Shown: positions 1 through 8,370 of the stretch, piece after piece
Layout: every line of letters begins with the position of its first letter
Position numbering within the stretch: the first letter of the stretch is position 1
Source of the DNA: an uncultured Bacillota bacterium
Lineage (GTDB): Bacteria; Bacillota_I; Bacilli_A; RFN20; CAG-631
DNA length: 46,440 nucleotides
Assembly: GCA_905197115.1 (NCBI GenBank)
Contig: CAJJXN010000006.1
Coordinates: 1 to 46,440 of the forward strand
Direction: 5' to 3'
Notes under the pieces: generated by a model
What the model was told of the DNA's origin: nothing
The model's input: the letters and a program-made list of their open reading frames with translations, nothing else
The model's database searches: none
Made by a program: the position numbers and the translations under genes

Positions 1-433
1 ATAAATAAAGCCCTGCCGTATTTAAGACTAAAAAGGTTATCATCTCATCACTTGCTACTCCTTCGGGCATTGTCGATATTTCTTTTAGTCTTTTAATTCC
101 TTTTAACCCACTTGGTGTAGCTGCAAAACCCAACCCAAACATATTGGCTGCAATATTCATAGATAAATATTCGATGGCTTCTTGATCTGTTAAATTTGGC
201 ATAATTTTTTTAAACAAAGGTCGTATTGCTAAAGAAATAAAGTCAATAATGCCTACTTCTTTGAAAATATACATAAATCCTGTCCAAAAAACCGTTGAGC
301 TTATGACAATTAACAAAAATGAAAAACTTTCATCGGGAATCGATAAAATACCATCTAATAAAACTTCAACTCGTCCCATTAATATTGCATAAACTGATGC
401 AATTAAAATAATGCCTCCCCATATTTTTCCCAT
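1..433 (-). CDS. spmA: Spore maturation protein A, 5' part (runs off left edge)
   Basis: The reading frame starts at an ATG preceded by TTAGGGTGAAAAT and stays open to the window edge, giving 144 codons. The translation begins MGKIWGGIILIASVYAILMG and contains the stretch SMNIAANMFGLGFAATPSGL. This closely follows what I recall of Bacillus SpmA, which has a LMANFFGLGNAATPLG stretch at the same place and a similar MITFL-x-LNT segment after it. SpmA is a multipass inner-membrane protein of the nucleoside-recognition (gate) family. Together with SpmB it is needed for spore core dehydration. Two membrane segments are visible, at about residues 5-22 and 38-58. spmB would be expected just beyond the left edge on this strand. 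The family call is firm; whether this organism forms spores cannot be told from one gene. Confidence 0.85.
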   Translation of the reverse strand, partial: MGKIWGGIILIASVYAILMGRVEVLLDGILSIPDESFSFLLIVISSTVFWTGFMYIFKEVGIIDFISLAIRPLFKKIMPNLTDQEAIEYLSMNIAANMFGLGFAATPSGLKGIKRLKEISTMPEGVASDEMITFLVLNTAGLYL

Positions 434-487
434 ATTTTCACCCTAACATTCTAATTGATTATATGATTTTATGTTTATAGAATATAA

Positions 488-511
488 CAAAAAAAAGGGA
501 GTAACTCCCTT
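488..511 (-). terminator. Rho-independent terminator of the lipoprotein gene
   Basis: The arms AAGGGAGT (495-502) and ACTCCCTT (504-511) form a near-perfect hairpin, followed on the minus strand by a run of eight T. It lies directly after the stop of the 259-residue lipoprotein gene and separates it from spmA. Confidence 0.85.
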
Positions 512-513
512 GA

Positions 514-1293
514 TTAATTTATTAAATTCCATTTAGCATATAAATATGTTCCTGGATATTCTTCTTTAAAATCATTAAATGATGTCGGTCTTTTTTTTTC
601 TTTTTTTATATTACTAGAAAAATCCCATGCATTTATACATTCTTTTTCTTTATACCACCCTTCAAATGTATACCCTTCTCGTTGTGGAACTGGCGGAATA
701 AATTCTATTAAACTATTATCATAACTATCTACCCAATAATATCCTTCATTTTCGGCTCCTTCATAATTATACATATAAGATATATTGGCTAATATACCAT
801 GTTCATACGTATCATTTCGTCGTTTAAGATAAAGATTATATCCACAAATAAACTTTTTTCTCGATGGTATTATAATTTGAAGTGATTCTATACTTTTCCA
901 AAAAACATTATAACAATTAGGCAGTCTACCATAGCCATAATCACTAATCCAATCTTCATTTTTATTATCATTATTTATATATAATCTTTCAAGATTCGTA
1001 CTAACCAATGTTTCCCATCCAACATAATAATTTCCCCATCCAAACGATTTGTTATATTTATATCCAAATCCTTTTATACTAATATTATTTAATGTATTGG
1101 GTAAAATCAAATATTTTTGTTCTAATCCTAATTCAGTGAATCCTGTTAAATATCCTTCTACACTTCCATCTTCAAATCGTTTTACTGCGAATTTAAAATA
1201 TACATCTTCATATTCTCGCAGTTTGCCTTCTGTACAAGATGTTAGTGTCCCTAATGCCCACAATGATACCATAAGTAATAATTTCTTTTTCAT
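514..1293 (-). CDS. Lipoprotein with C-terminal Listeria-Bacteroides (InlB-type) repeat
   Basis: A 259-residue exported protein. The N-terminus MKKKLLLMVSLWALGTLTSC has a short basic end, a hydrophobic stretch and a lipobox ending in Cys20, so it should be lipidated and held on the outer face of the membrane. The middle (about 40-200) is rich in Tyr, Asn and Trp and matches no family I recognise. The C-terminus (about 205-256) contains PQREGYTFEGWYKEKE and ends with YLYAKW. This is the signature of the Listeria-Bacteroides repeat (Flg_new), a small beta domain of surface adhesins. The start is set by AAGGAGGAAAAG a few bases upstream. The gene follows the alpha/beta hydrolase gene after 33 bases and probably shares its promoter. 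Codon choice includes many ATA and TAT codons, more A+T-rich than the opp genes. Confidence 0.8.
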   Translation of the reverse strand: MKKKLLLMVSLWALGTLTSCTEGKLREYEDVYFKFAVKRFEDGSVEGYLTGFTELGLEQKYLILPNTLNNISIKGFGYKYNKSFGWGNYYVGWETLVSTNLERLYINNDNKNEDWISDYGYGRLPNCYNVFWKSIESLQIIIPSRKKFICGYNLYLKRRNDTYEHGILANISYMYNYEGAENEGYYWVDSYDNSLIEFIPPVPQREGYTFEGWYKEKECINAWDFSSNIKKEKKRPTSFNDFKEEYPGTYLYAKWNLIN

Positions 1294-1326
1294 TCACTTT
1301 TCCTCCTTAGGTTTATTTGGTTTAAA

Positions 1327-2052
1327 TTAAAACTGATTTTTTATTTCTTCTATTATATAATTAACATATTTTTTCTTCATTTCTTCACTCAAATCACAAT
1401 GTCCTCGATCTAAAACCACATCATACGTAATATCGAAATGGTTTATTTTCATTTTTTCAACAAATGTAGAAGAATGAGCTTGAATGTTAACTTCTTTATC
1501 GTTATTACAATGAAAGAGATGATACTTTACTTTTGGAAGTTTATCCATTAAATGCAATGGAGAATATTTTTTTAATATATCTATTAAACTTCCTTGTTCA
1601 TTAAAAAAGGCACTATATAATGTTCTAGGTAGATCTTTTCTTTCATTATAATGATAAACCATATCACAAACAGGACAATTCGCTACACATGCAATAGGTG
1701 TTCTTTTCGCATATGCCATATAAACAATTGCAGATTGTCCTCCCATACTTCCTCCAGATGAAACAATGGCAATATTTTCGCTCAATTCATAATAATTGAT
1801 GATAACATCTATAATTTCATCCACTAGTTCAATTGATTGCTTATTCATCCAAGACCAAGGATTGGTATAAGGAACGACATATAAAATTCCATGCTCACCA
1901 TAAAACTCACCTTCGGCAATTTCATTTGAAAACATCGACGTATTTCCTAATCCAAAAAACGAAAGTACAATTCCTTTTATGGGTTTTTTACAAATTTTAT
2001 GATTAACATATGCAAATTGTCGTAGATTTTCTATGTTTATGATTTTTTCCAT
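1327..2052 (-). CDS. Alpha/beta-hydrolase fold serine hydrolase
   Basis: A 241-residue cytoplasmic protein with no signal peptide. The nucleophile elbow reads SSGGSMGGQSA, fitting G-x-S-x-G with the Ser before Met as nucleophile. A late DRGHCDLS segment supplies a plausible catalytic His, and an Asp in the CNNDKEVN stretch is a candidate acid. These fit a dienelactone-hydrolase or prolyl-oligopeptidase-like esterase; the substrate is unknown. I place the start at the Met of MEKIINIE, not 16 codons upstream. A GTGAGGTG ribosome site lies just before it, and a near-consensus promoter (2072-2100) covers the upstream ATG, so that ATG would not be transcribed. The gene is probably the first of a two-gene unit with the downstream lipoprotein. 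Confidence 0.75.
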   Translation of the reverse strand: MEKIINIENLRQFAYVNHKICKKPIKGIVLSFFGLGNTSMFSNEIAEGEFYGEHGILYVVPYTNPWSWMNKQSIELVDEIIDVIINYYELSENIAIVSSGGSMGGQSAIVYMAYAKRTPIACVANCPVCDMVYHYNERKDLPRTLYSAFFNEQGSLIDILKKYSPLHLMDKLPKVKYHLFHCNNDKEVNIQAHSSTFVEKMKINHFDITYDVVLDRGHCDLSEEMKKKYVNYIIEEIKNQF

Positions 2053-2071
2053 CGTAGGACACCTCACTTTC

Positions 2072-2100
2072 ATTATAAAGGCAAGTAAGATATTTGTCAT
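2072..2100 (-). promoter_or_regulatory. Sigma-A-type promoter of the hydrolase gene
   Basis: Minus-strand -35 ATGACA (2095-2100), a 17-base spacer and a perfect -10 TATAAT (2072-2077). The predicted transcript begins about 13 bases upstream of the start codon chosen for the hydrolase, and it excludes the more upstream in-frame ATG. Confidence 0.75.
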
Positions 2101-2112
2101 CTTTTTCTAAAC

Positions 2113-2153
2113 AAAAAAGCCAAAATATCCCTAAAAAAGAATAGTTTTGGCTT
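2113..2153 (-). terminator. Terminator of the tandem lipoprotein operon
   Basis: The arms AAGCCAAAA (2117-2125) and TTTTGGCTT (2145-2153) enclose a 19-base loop and are followed on the minus strand by a T-rich run. It lies shortly after the stop of the 429-residue lipoprotein gene. Confidence 0.75.
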
Positions 2154-2167
2154 ATTAAACAAGCTTT

Positions 2168-3457
2168 TTAAAATTGTATAGGTAAATTTGTCGTATTAAA
2201 ATGATGATAGGAAACTTGTACCATTCCCGATTGCATATACATTGTATCTGAATAACGAATCACTAGATTTTTAAAACTGCCTAAATTATCTAATTGAATC
2301 ATACATTCAAACGCAAAATATGCTAAATAATCACGAATTGTATAAGGAGCAAGTAAATAAGTGATATATGGAACAAAAGCATCTTTTACATAATAAGTAT
2401 TTCCTTCGCAATCAAATAATTCACTTGCAAAACCAGTATAGTTTGGTTCATAATCTTTACGTGTTCCATCTAGTTTTTCTTCGGACACAACGATATTTTT
2501 ACTTTCTTCCAAGCCTTCGGTATAAAACTCATGTAAACCATCATTTTGTAAAACAACACCTAAGCATCGACCATAAGAATCTGGACTATCATGATAAAGT
2601 GCTTCTTGTACAACATAATAAGATGTTTGAGAAGAAACTTGAGTTCCATCTAAATTAGTTGTTGTTATTGTTGCTGTATAGTTCATTGAAGATAATTGAT
2701 CATTTAAACTTTTACATACTATTTCAAGTTGATCATGCTCTTTTTTATGTTCAAAAGGTGTAAGCGTTGGAATTTCTAAAGAAATATCATAAAGAAAATC
2801 TAAATCATATTTTTCTGCTGTGTTTAATCCTAAAGAGCCCACACTTGCATAAGTTTCAATTAATACGGAACTAAATTGATTATTTTCAATTACAAAAGTA
2901 ATATTCTTGCATGATAAAGAAGTATGTGTTAGTAATTGTGCAAAAGCATTCACAGAAGATGGTTTTAAAATAAATTCGCTTTCTGTTTTTCCTTCGACAA
3001 AATCGGAATATTTTAATTTTTTAAAAGGGTTATGAAAGTTGTCATCAAATAAAACACTTTTTCCATCTACTAAATATTCTAGTTCAGCGACTTCATTTTT
3101 TAAGGTAATTGTTTTATAGTATGTTTTACCATCTGCTTTTTTATAATAAATTGATTCTGCTTCTTCACTTAATTCATTTTCATCATAATAATAGGCTTTT
3201 TGATTAGAGATGATTCCATCTGCAAACGAGTTATTTAAATAACTCATTTTGATTTCACCACCATATTGTTCAAACACGGAATAAATATCACCAAATACGC
3301 TAAAACTATGATTTTTTGCATATTGAAGAGCGGCATTTAAATCATTCGTCACTTGTGGTTTTTCACTAGTTGAATTAGAAGTACTTGTTTCTTTTTGATT
3401 ACATCCTCCTAAAACTAACAATCCACATAATGCCAACCAAATATAATTCTTTTTCAT
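2168..3457 (-). CDS. Lipoprotein, paralogue of its upstream neighbour
   Basis: A 429-residue protein with a clear lipoprotein signal (MKKNYIWLALCGLLVLGGC, lipid-carrying Cys19) and a Ser/Thr/Asn-rich linker. The rest looks all-beta and has no catalytic motif I recognise. It is related to the neighbouring 463-residue lipoprotein. Both have a DGK-x-Y segment followed by a strand with LKN, then NPF before a DF motif, and in the middle HKKEHD or HKEEHD followed by a segment ending NYT. The two genes are 11 bases apart and form one operon, this one second. The ribosome site before its start is weak, with only a GTGTGATG-like stretch. It could be a cell-surface binding lipoprotein; the ligand is unknown. 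Confidence 0.7.
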   Translation of the reverse strand: MKKNYIWLALCGLLVLGGCNQKETSTSNSTSEKPQVTNDLNAALQYAKNHSFSVFGDIYSVFEQYGGEIKMSYLNNSFADGIISNQKAYYYDENELSEEAESIYYKKADGKTYYKTITLKNEVAELEYLVDGKSVLFDDNFHNPFKKLKYSDFVEGKTESEFILKPSSVNAFAQLLTHTSLSCKNITFVIENNQFSSVLIETYASVGSLGLNTAEKYDLDFLYDISLEIPTLTPFEHKKEHDQLEIVCKSLNDQLSSMNYTATITTTNLDGTQVSSQTSYYVVQEALYHDSPDSYGRCLGVVLQNDGLHEFYTEGLEESKNIVVSEEKLDGTRKDYEPNYTGFASELFDCEGNTYYVKDAFVPYITYLLAPYTIRDYLAYFAFECMIQLDNLGSFKNLVIRYSDTMYMQSGMVQVSYHHFNTTNLPIQF

Positions 3458-3468
3458 AACATCACACT

Positions 3469-4860
3469 TTATTTGTCAGCTGATTCAATTGGCATCACTG
3501 TTGTACCAAAATCTTTAAATGTATAAGTAAAATCATCGGTATATTCATTGGACCAGTCATAGGCGGTACAAACAATACTTTCAATATCTCCTGCATCATC
3601 TAAGTTTACTTTTACTTTTGTTCCTACTAAAAATGGATCAATTGCATCATAAAATGGAGAAACTAAACGACGAATTGCATCAATGACTTTATTATCTGTT
3701 GCTGTAAAGGTTGTTTTTGTTTGATTCGCACTAAAAAATTCAGGAGCAAAATCTTTTAAATTAACATCTAATTGTTCTCTGCTTAAGATAGCGGTTGAAC
3801 TTTTATTTGGATCCGCATAAATTGTTCTTGATTTATTAATTCCACTTACATAGTAACTATAACGATGATAGGTTCCATCTGCTTGTTTTTTATAACCTAC
3901 TTTATAATCACTTAATGCTGGCTTAAAATCGCTAAAACATTCGTTATTTACATAGTAATTGTCATATTCCATCCAAATTTCATTGTGATCTCCACTATCT
4001 GCGTCCACAGCATGGACAGTATAATTTCCACCATCAATTTTTGTTTGAAGTTTAGCAAATGCATTCTTTAAAATATCGTGTTCTTCTTTGTGCTCTTTTA
4101 AAGCTACAGTTGGAACATCTAATTCTCCATTAAATCCTAAATTAAATGTGAACTCGAAGTAAAACTCTTCATCTGACATATTTTTTCCTTTTTTCGTTTT
4201 AATCAAAACTTCGTTAAATACGCCATCTACATAATCAAAAGTAACTTTTTCTAAATCCAAGTCATAAAAAGCATAATCTTGAACTGATTCAAAGCTAGTT
4301 AAACCTTTAAATACTTCTAATTTTTGTTCTTTAATAGCATAACGATTCGCATTATCTAAATAAAAATCATCCACTGTCAAATTTGAAAATGGATTTAAAC
4401 AAAATGTATCGTATTGTATACCATCTTTACCTAATGTTTCATGGGTATATAAAGTGTCTTCTACTTTATTTTTTAAAGATAATTGATGATCATAAATTTT
4501 ACCATCATTTCCTTTCACAAAAATAAAGTCTTTTTTAATTTCACGACCACTAAAATCTTTTACCAAACGAGAAGTTTGATAAAAATCATTCGAAATTGTT
4601 AAATGTAATTCACTTTCAGTTTCAACAAGTCCATCAAGTGGCCAAACAGAAATATAACTGCCATCCATCGTGACACTTTTCTTTGCATTTTCTAAAGCTA
4701 GAGGTAATTGAGGATCTAAAGGTTTTGTGCTGACACTTTCTGAAGTGTTATTTGATGAATTAGAACTTGATTTAGTAGAATCATCTTTTTTTTCATTACA
4801 ACCTGTTATCCCAACTAATAGTAATAAAGCGGATAAAGTAAACAAATAATTTTTCTTCAT
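3469..4860 (-). CDS. Lipoprotein, first gene of a tandem paralogous pair
   Basis: A 463-residue exported protein with lipobox LVGITGC (Cys21) and a following Ser/Asn/Thr spacer. No known domain is recognised. It shares the NPF-DF region and the HKEEHD segment with the next gene, so the pair arose by duplication. The start is supported by AGAAAGGAAAA upstream and by a promoter about 45 bases away. It is divergent from the Ser-rich lipoprotein gene starting at 5074. The three genes together form a cluster of surface lipoproteins. A sensing, binding or structural surface role is possible, but nothing in the sequence decides it. Confidence 0.7.
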   Translation of the reverse strand: MKKNYLFTLSALLLLVGITGCNEKKDDSTKSSSNSSNNTSESVSTKPLDPQLPLALENAKKSVTMDGSYISVWPLDGLVETESELHLTISNDFYQTSRLVKDFSGREIKKDFIFVKGNDGKIYDHQLSLKNKVEDTLYTHETLGKDGIQYDTFCLNPFSNLTVDDFYLDNANRYAIKEQKLEVFKGLTSFESVQDYAFYDLDLEKVTFDYVDGVFNEVLIKTKKGKNMSDEEFYFEFTFNLGFNGELDVPTVALKEHKEEHDILKNAFAKLQTKIDGGNYTVHAVDADSGDHNEIWMEYDNYYVNNECFSDFKPALSDYKVGYKKQADGTYHRYSYYVSGINKSRTIYADPNKSSTAILSREQLDVNLKDFAPEFFSANQTKTTFTATDNKVIDAIRRLVSPFYDAIDPFLVGTKVKVNLDDAGDIESIVCTAYDWSNEYTDDFTYTFKDFGTTVMPIESADK

Positions 4861-4902
4861 AATCGTTTTCCTTTCTCATTGATTTTATCAATATTACTAA
4901 AT

Positions 4903-4931
4903 ATTATATTCCTTTAAAAATGTATATACAA
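4903..4931 (-). promoter_or_regulatory. Promoter of the tandem lipoprotein operon
   Basis: Minus-strand -10 TATAAT (4903-4908), a 17-base spacer and a weak -35 TTGTAT (4926-4931), followed by AGAAAGGAAAA and the ATG at 4860. Confidence 0.55.
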
Positions 4932-5010
4932 TCATTTTTTTTATATTTTTACAAATAAATACGTAATTAAATTTTTATTTGACTCTTTGAGCAATTTTTA
5001 AAAAAATGCA

Positions 5011-5039
5011 TTGCATAATGCTATTTTTTTTCATATAAT
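5011..5039 (+). promoter_or_regulatory. Promoter of the Ser-rich lipoprotein gene
   Basis: -35 TTGCAT (5011-5016), a 17-base spacer and a perfect -10 TATAAT (5034-5039). The ribosome site AAAGGAAAG and the ATG at 5074 follow. It is back to back with the minus-strand promoter about 100 bases away. Confidence 0.75.
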
Positions 5040-5073
5040 AAGGCAATAGACTATTGAAAGGAAAGAAAAAAAT

Positions 5074-7128
5074 ATGAAAAAACTAAAGCCATTACTTCTT
5101 ATTATTAGTTCATTTGTTCTTTTTTCATGTGCTACAACGAAAGATACTTCCAATTCTTCAAGTGGGAATGCTACCTCACCATCTATCAGTAATAGCACAT
5201 CAACAAGCAGTTCAAGTAGTTTAAGTAATTCATCAAGTAGTTCTACAATTGTTTTACCTCTTCCAGAAACCTTAGACGATGTAAAAGATTTATTAGAAGA
5301 TGCAAAAACAAGAAGCTATCGTTTTCTAAATTGGGAAGATAGTAGCGATTCTACAAAAGGTAAAGTATCTTTCTTTGAAAAAGAAGTTTTAGAAGAAGGA
5401 GAGAAAAAATCTTCAGAAGGTGTCGACAAATTTATTCAATATCGTGGTTATGATTCACAATTATATTATGAAATTGACACAAAACTCGGTGCTACAGCTA
5501 AAAAATATAAAATTAATGATGAAACTAGTTCTTCTTCTACTAGTGAAAAAACAACTGAAGCAGCCGCTAACTTAGTGAAGAAAATTAATCACGATTGTGC
5601 TGATTGGTTTATTAAAAAATCAACAGAAACTTTTACTCTTAATTATTTAGTTGAAGAAAAAACCACGACAACAATTGAAAAGAAAAATAGTGGCTTTGTT
5701 GCGACCATTAAGTCGGTTACACAAACTGGTGAAAGAACTTATCAATCTGTTTACGAATTTGATCATCAAAATCGCCTTATTGCCGGTGAATTTTTAACAC
5801 AACAATGGGATAAAGATAACTTTAATTCTGAAACACATGAAGTAATTGACCCGTCTTTAGGTCCTAAATCATTTAATCAAAGAAGTGTTAAATTAGAAAT
5901 CGGTGATTTGCCAAATTCAACTCCACTTAACTTTGATATTTCTAAATATTTTATTACTTCTTTAGATGATGTATATGTTTCTACTTTCTCAAATGCCGCT
6001 GAAAATAAAAATAAGTGTGAAGCTGGATCAAGCATAAATTTATATATTGATGCATTTACACCTTCCACCGCTCTTGATAAAGGTGCTTATAATATTGTTT
6101 CAAGTTCTGAACCAACAGTTATTGGTAAGAAATCTTCTTCATCTTCTTATTTTTATGCTTTATCAGAAGGAACTTCTGAATTAACGATTAGTGACGCTAC
6201 TGGCATGGTTACAAAGGTCATTCAAGTTAGCGTAACTCGCCCTATTGTAAAAGCAATGTGGTTAGATAGTAGTCAAAAAGATTTGTTCGTAGGAGATACA
6301 TCTTCTGTAAGTATTACAACATATCCTGATGGAGCTAAAAATGATGTGACTGTATCATGCGACAATCCTTCTTTATTAGATTTTACTTTATCAACAGATA
6401 AAAAGACGATTAATGTTACAGCTAAGGCTGCAGGAAATGCTACTTTAACCGTAGCCTCCGCAAGTGTTCCATCTGTTTCTTCAACAATCACATTTAAAAT
6501 TGAAGAAAAAGCGGTTGATGTTTCTTGGTTAATTGGAACGTGGAAATGGAAAAATGCCGAATTTGATTGTACAATGGTTTTAAAAGATGACTTCACAGGC
6601 ACTTTAGACCAAGACGTAGGACTTCCATATCATAATACAGCTGACTTTACTTGGAGTTATGATGGCACGAATTTTAAAGTTCTTACTTGGTCTAGTGATG
6701 AAGATATGACTACTAGAAAACCATCAAGTGTAACGATTAATGCTGATAAAACAATTATTTCTATGACACTATATAGTGATAATGCCGATGGAGATTCAAT
6801 TAACTTAAAAATTAATTGGGAAAAAGAACAACCTGGTGTTGATGTTTCCTGGCTAATTGGAACATGGTTTTATGAAGATGATGACATTGCTGTAACTTTT
6901 GTTTTCAATAGTGACAAAACAGGCTCTGTAAAACAAAATACTGGTAGTGCAAAAGCTTATACATGGGACTATGATGGAACCAACCTAACTTTCCCAACTT
7001 GGCCTAGCAATTCTTGGTTATATGAGCCAGATGCTAGCAGAATTGTTATTAATGCAGCAAAAACAACTATCAAAATGCGTTTAGAAGATGACGAAAGTTA
7101 TTATTCCGTTACATTAGAAAAAATTTAA
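5074..7128 (+). CDS. Ser-rich-linker lipoprotein with Ig-like domains and duplicated C-terminal domain
   Basis: A 684-residue surface lipoprotein. The signal peptide ends in lipobox LFSC (Cys19) and is followed by a low-complexity Ser/Thr/Asn linker to about residue 60, typical of a flexible tether through the cell wall. Residues 65-300 form an unrecognised domain that begins like those of the two divergent lipoproteins. Residues 300-478 resemble two bacterial Ig-like (Big_2) domains, with the FVGDTSSVSITTYPDGA pattern and a KAAGNATLTV strand. The C-terminus carries two tandem copies, at about 481-585 and 589-684, each starting VDVSWLIGTW and containing a TWDYDGTN-like segment. These may be lipocalin-like barrels. 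The gene is monocistronic, with its own promoter and a strong terminator. A ligand-binding or adhesive role is likely, but the ligand is unknown. Confidence 0.75.
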   Translation: MKKLKPLLLIISSFVLFSCATTKDTSNSSSGNATSPSISNSTSTSSSSSLSNSSSSSTIVLPLPETLDDVKDLLEDAKTRSYRFLNWEDSSDSTKGKVSFFEKEVLEEGEKKSSEGVDKFIQYRGYDSQLYYEIDTKLGATAKKYKINDETSSSSTSEKTTEAAANLVKKINHDCADWFIKKSTETFTLNYLVEEKTTTTIEKKNSGFVATIKSVTQTGERTYQSVYEFDHQNRLIAGEFLTQQWDKDNFNSETHEVIDPSLGPKSFNQRSVKLEIGDLPNSTPLNFDISKYFITSLDDVYVSTFSNAAENKNKCEAGSSINLYIDAFTPSTALDKGAYNIVSSSEPTVIGKKSSSSSYFYALSEGTSELTISDATGMVTKVIQVSVTRPIVKAMWLDSSQKDLFVGDTSSVSITTYPDGAKNDVTVSCDNPSLLDFTLSTDKKTINVTAKAAGNATLTVASASVPSVSSTITFKIEEKAVDVSWLIGTWKWKNAEFDCTMVLKDDFTGTLDQDVGLPYHNTADFTWSYDGTNFKVLTWSSDEDMTTRKPSSVTINADKTIISMTLYSDNADGDSINLKINWEKEQPGVDVSWLIGTWFYEDDDIAVTFVFNSDKTGSVKQNTGSAKAYTWDYDGTNLTFPTWPSNSWLYEPDASRIVINAAKTTIKMRLEDDESYYSVTLEKI

Positions 7129-7155
7129 TAGTAAACAATTATTTTATAAAGTAAA

Positions 7156-7186
7156 AAAAGGTAAACTCAATTCTAGTTTACCTTTT
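7156..7186. terminator. Bidirectional terminator between convergent genes
   Basis: A perfect 12-base-pair stem, AAAAGGTAAACT (7156-7167) with AGTTTACCTTTT (7175-7186), flanked by T-rich sequence on both strands. It serves the plus-strand lipoprotein gene and the minus-strand carboxypeptidase gene. Confidence 0.9.
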
Positions 7187-7199
7187 CTTTTTATTTATT

Positions 7200-8219
7200 T
7201 TAATATTTTTTTGGAAGTTGGTACAATTCAATTGTTATTTCTTCTAACACATATCCATATTTATCTTGCAAATAAACGCTTACCCATTTACTTTCTTTTT
7301 TGATTTCATATTTTAAAAATAAATCTTTTTCTTGTTGACTAGGTGCCATCATGACATACTCTTTTTCTACATTTACACAAAATTGATCAACCTTGTTTTC
7401 CCCTTTTTTAAAAATAATAATACCTGTATATTGTGAAAAATAAGTTTGATAAAGTTGCTTATGAATTCCAAAATCATTACCACAATTTAAAGTGACAATT
7501 ACTAATTCTAAATCATCTTTTTTCGCACTGGTAACTAAAGTTCTTTTTGCAACTTTCGTAAAGCCTGTTTTTCCTCCCGTAGTATATTCATACATATTAA
7601 ATAAACGATTCTTATTTTGATAAGTCTTATATTTCTTGCAAGAAGTGATATGTCGATAAATTGGATTATTTAAAGCATATGCATGTAAAATTGCCATATC
7701 ATATGCACACGATAAATTTCCTCCATCCTCTTCATCTAAACCATGAGGATTTTTAAATAAGGAGTTTTCCATCTTTAAAACTTGAGCCTTTTGATTCATT
7801 AATTCAACAAACTTTTCTATGCTTCCACTTACATGAATAGCTATACTAACTGCTGCATCATTTCCACTTCTTAACATTAAACCATATAATAAATCCATAA
7901 TTGGAATTTGATCATTTTCATGAATGTAAAGCATACTTCCATAGACTTGATTAATTTCTTTTGGAATGGTTACAACATCATTTAAATTCACATTTTCAAT
8001 GGCGACAATCGCAGTCATTATTTTTGAAATACTAGCTACGCTTCGCGTTTCATAAAGATCCTTACCTTCTAAAACTTTATTTGTGCTTCGTTCCATCACC
8101 ACATAACTTGAACAAGCAATTGGAATAGAAGAAACCATTTTATTTTCTTCATTTACTTTCTTATTAGGTAATAAAAAAACACTTATAGAACATAATAAAA
8201 TTAATAAAAATCGTTTCAT
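7200..8219 (-). CDS. D-alanyl-D-alanine carboxypeptidase (peptidase S11, DacF-like)
   Basis: A 339-residue exported penicillin-binding protein of low molecular mass that trims the terminal D-Ala from peptidoglycan stem peptides. All three active-site motifs are present: S63-I-S-K66 (nucleophile Ser63, general base Lys66), S118-G-N120, and K217-T-G219. The N-terminal hydrophobic stretch (3-18) is a signal peptide or anchor. At 339 residues it is shorter than many S11 enzymes of roughly 380-440, and I see no clear amphipathic C-terminal anchor. The start is fixed by an AGGTGA ribosome site. It may be the vegetative enzyme or the sporulation DacF type; the sequence alone does not decide. The gene is transcribed away from the ATP-grasp pair. 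Confidence 0.9.
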   Translation of the reverse strand: MKRFLLILLCSISVFLLPNKKVNEENKMVSSIPIACSSYVVMERSTNKVLEGKDLYETRSVASISKIMTAIVAIENVNLNDVVTIPKEINQVYGSMLYIHENDQIPIMDLLYGLMLRSGNDAAVSIAIHVSGSIEKFVELMNQKAQVLKMENSLFKNPHGLDEEDGGNLSCAYDMAILHAYALNNPIYRHITSCKKYKTYQNKNRLFNMYEYTTGGKTGFTKVAKRTLVTSAKKDDLELVIVTLNCGNDFGIHKQLYQTYFSQYTGIIIFKKGENKVDQFCVNVEKEYVMMAPSQQEKDLFLKYEIKKESKWVSVYLQDKYGYVLEEITIELYQLPKKY

Positions 8220-8332
8220 TTAAAATCACCTAAAAAAGTATATGATTTTAAAATTAAGGAAATGTTACTTCTTTTAATTTATTAAGAAAGTAATTATTAA
8301 ATAAATTGTTTACTACTAAATTTCCTTTATCG

Positions 8333-8341
8333 TGATATAAT
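8333..8341 (+). promoter_or_regulatory. Extended -10 promoter of the ATP-grasp pair
   Basis: TGATATAAT matches the extended -10 element (TG, one base, TATAAT). No good -35 lies at the usual distance. AGAAAGGGG and the ATG at 8371 follow. Confidence 0.5.
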
Positions 8342-8370
8342 AAATCAAGATAGAAAGGGGTAGTTACTCA

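Noticed and set aside
1049..1330. Plus-strand open frame opposite the lipoprotein gene
   Set aside because: It has no ribosome site and lies wholly antisense to a gene with clear signal peptide and domain features.
5150..5250. Short repetitive AGT/TCA-rich stretch resembling a tandem DNA repeat
   Set aside because: It encodes the Ser/Thr-rich linker of the lipoprotein; the codons are mixed and there is no exact repeat unit.
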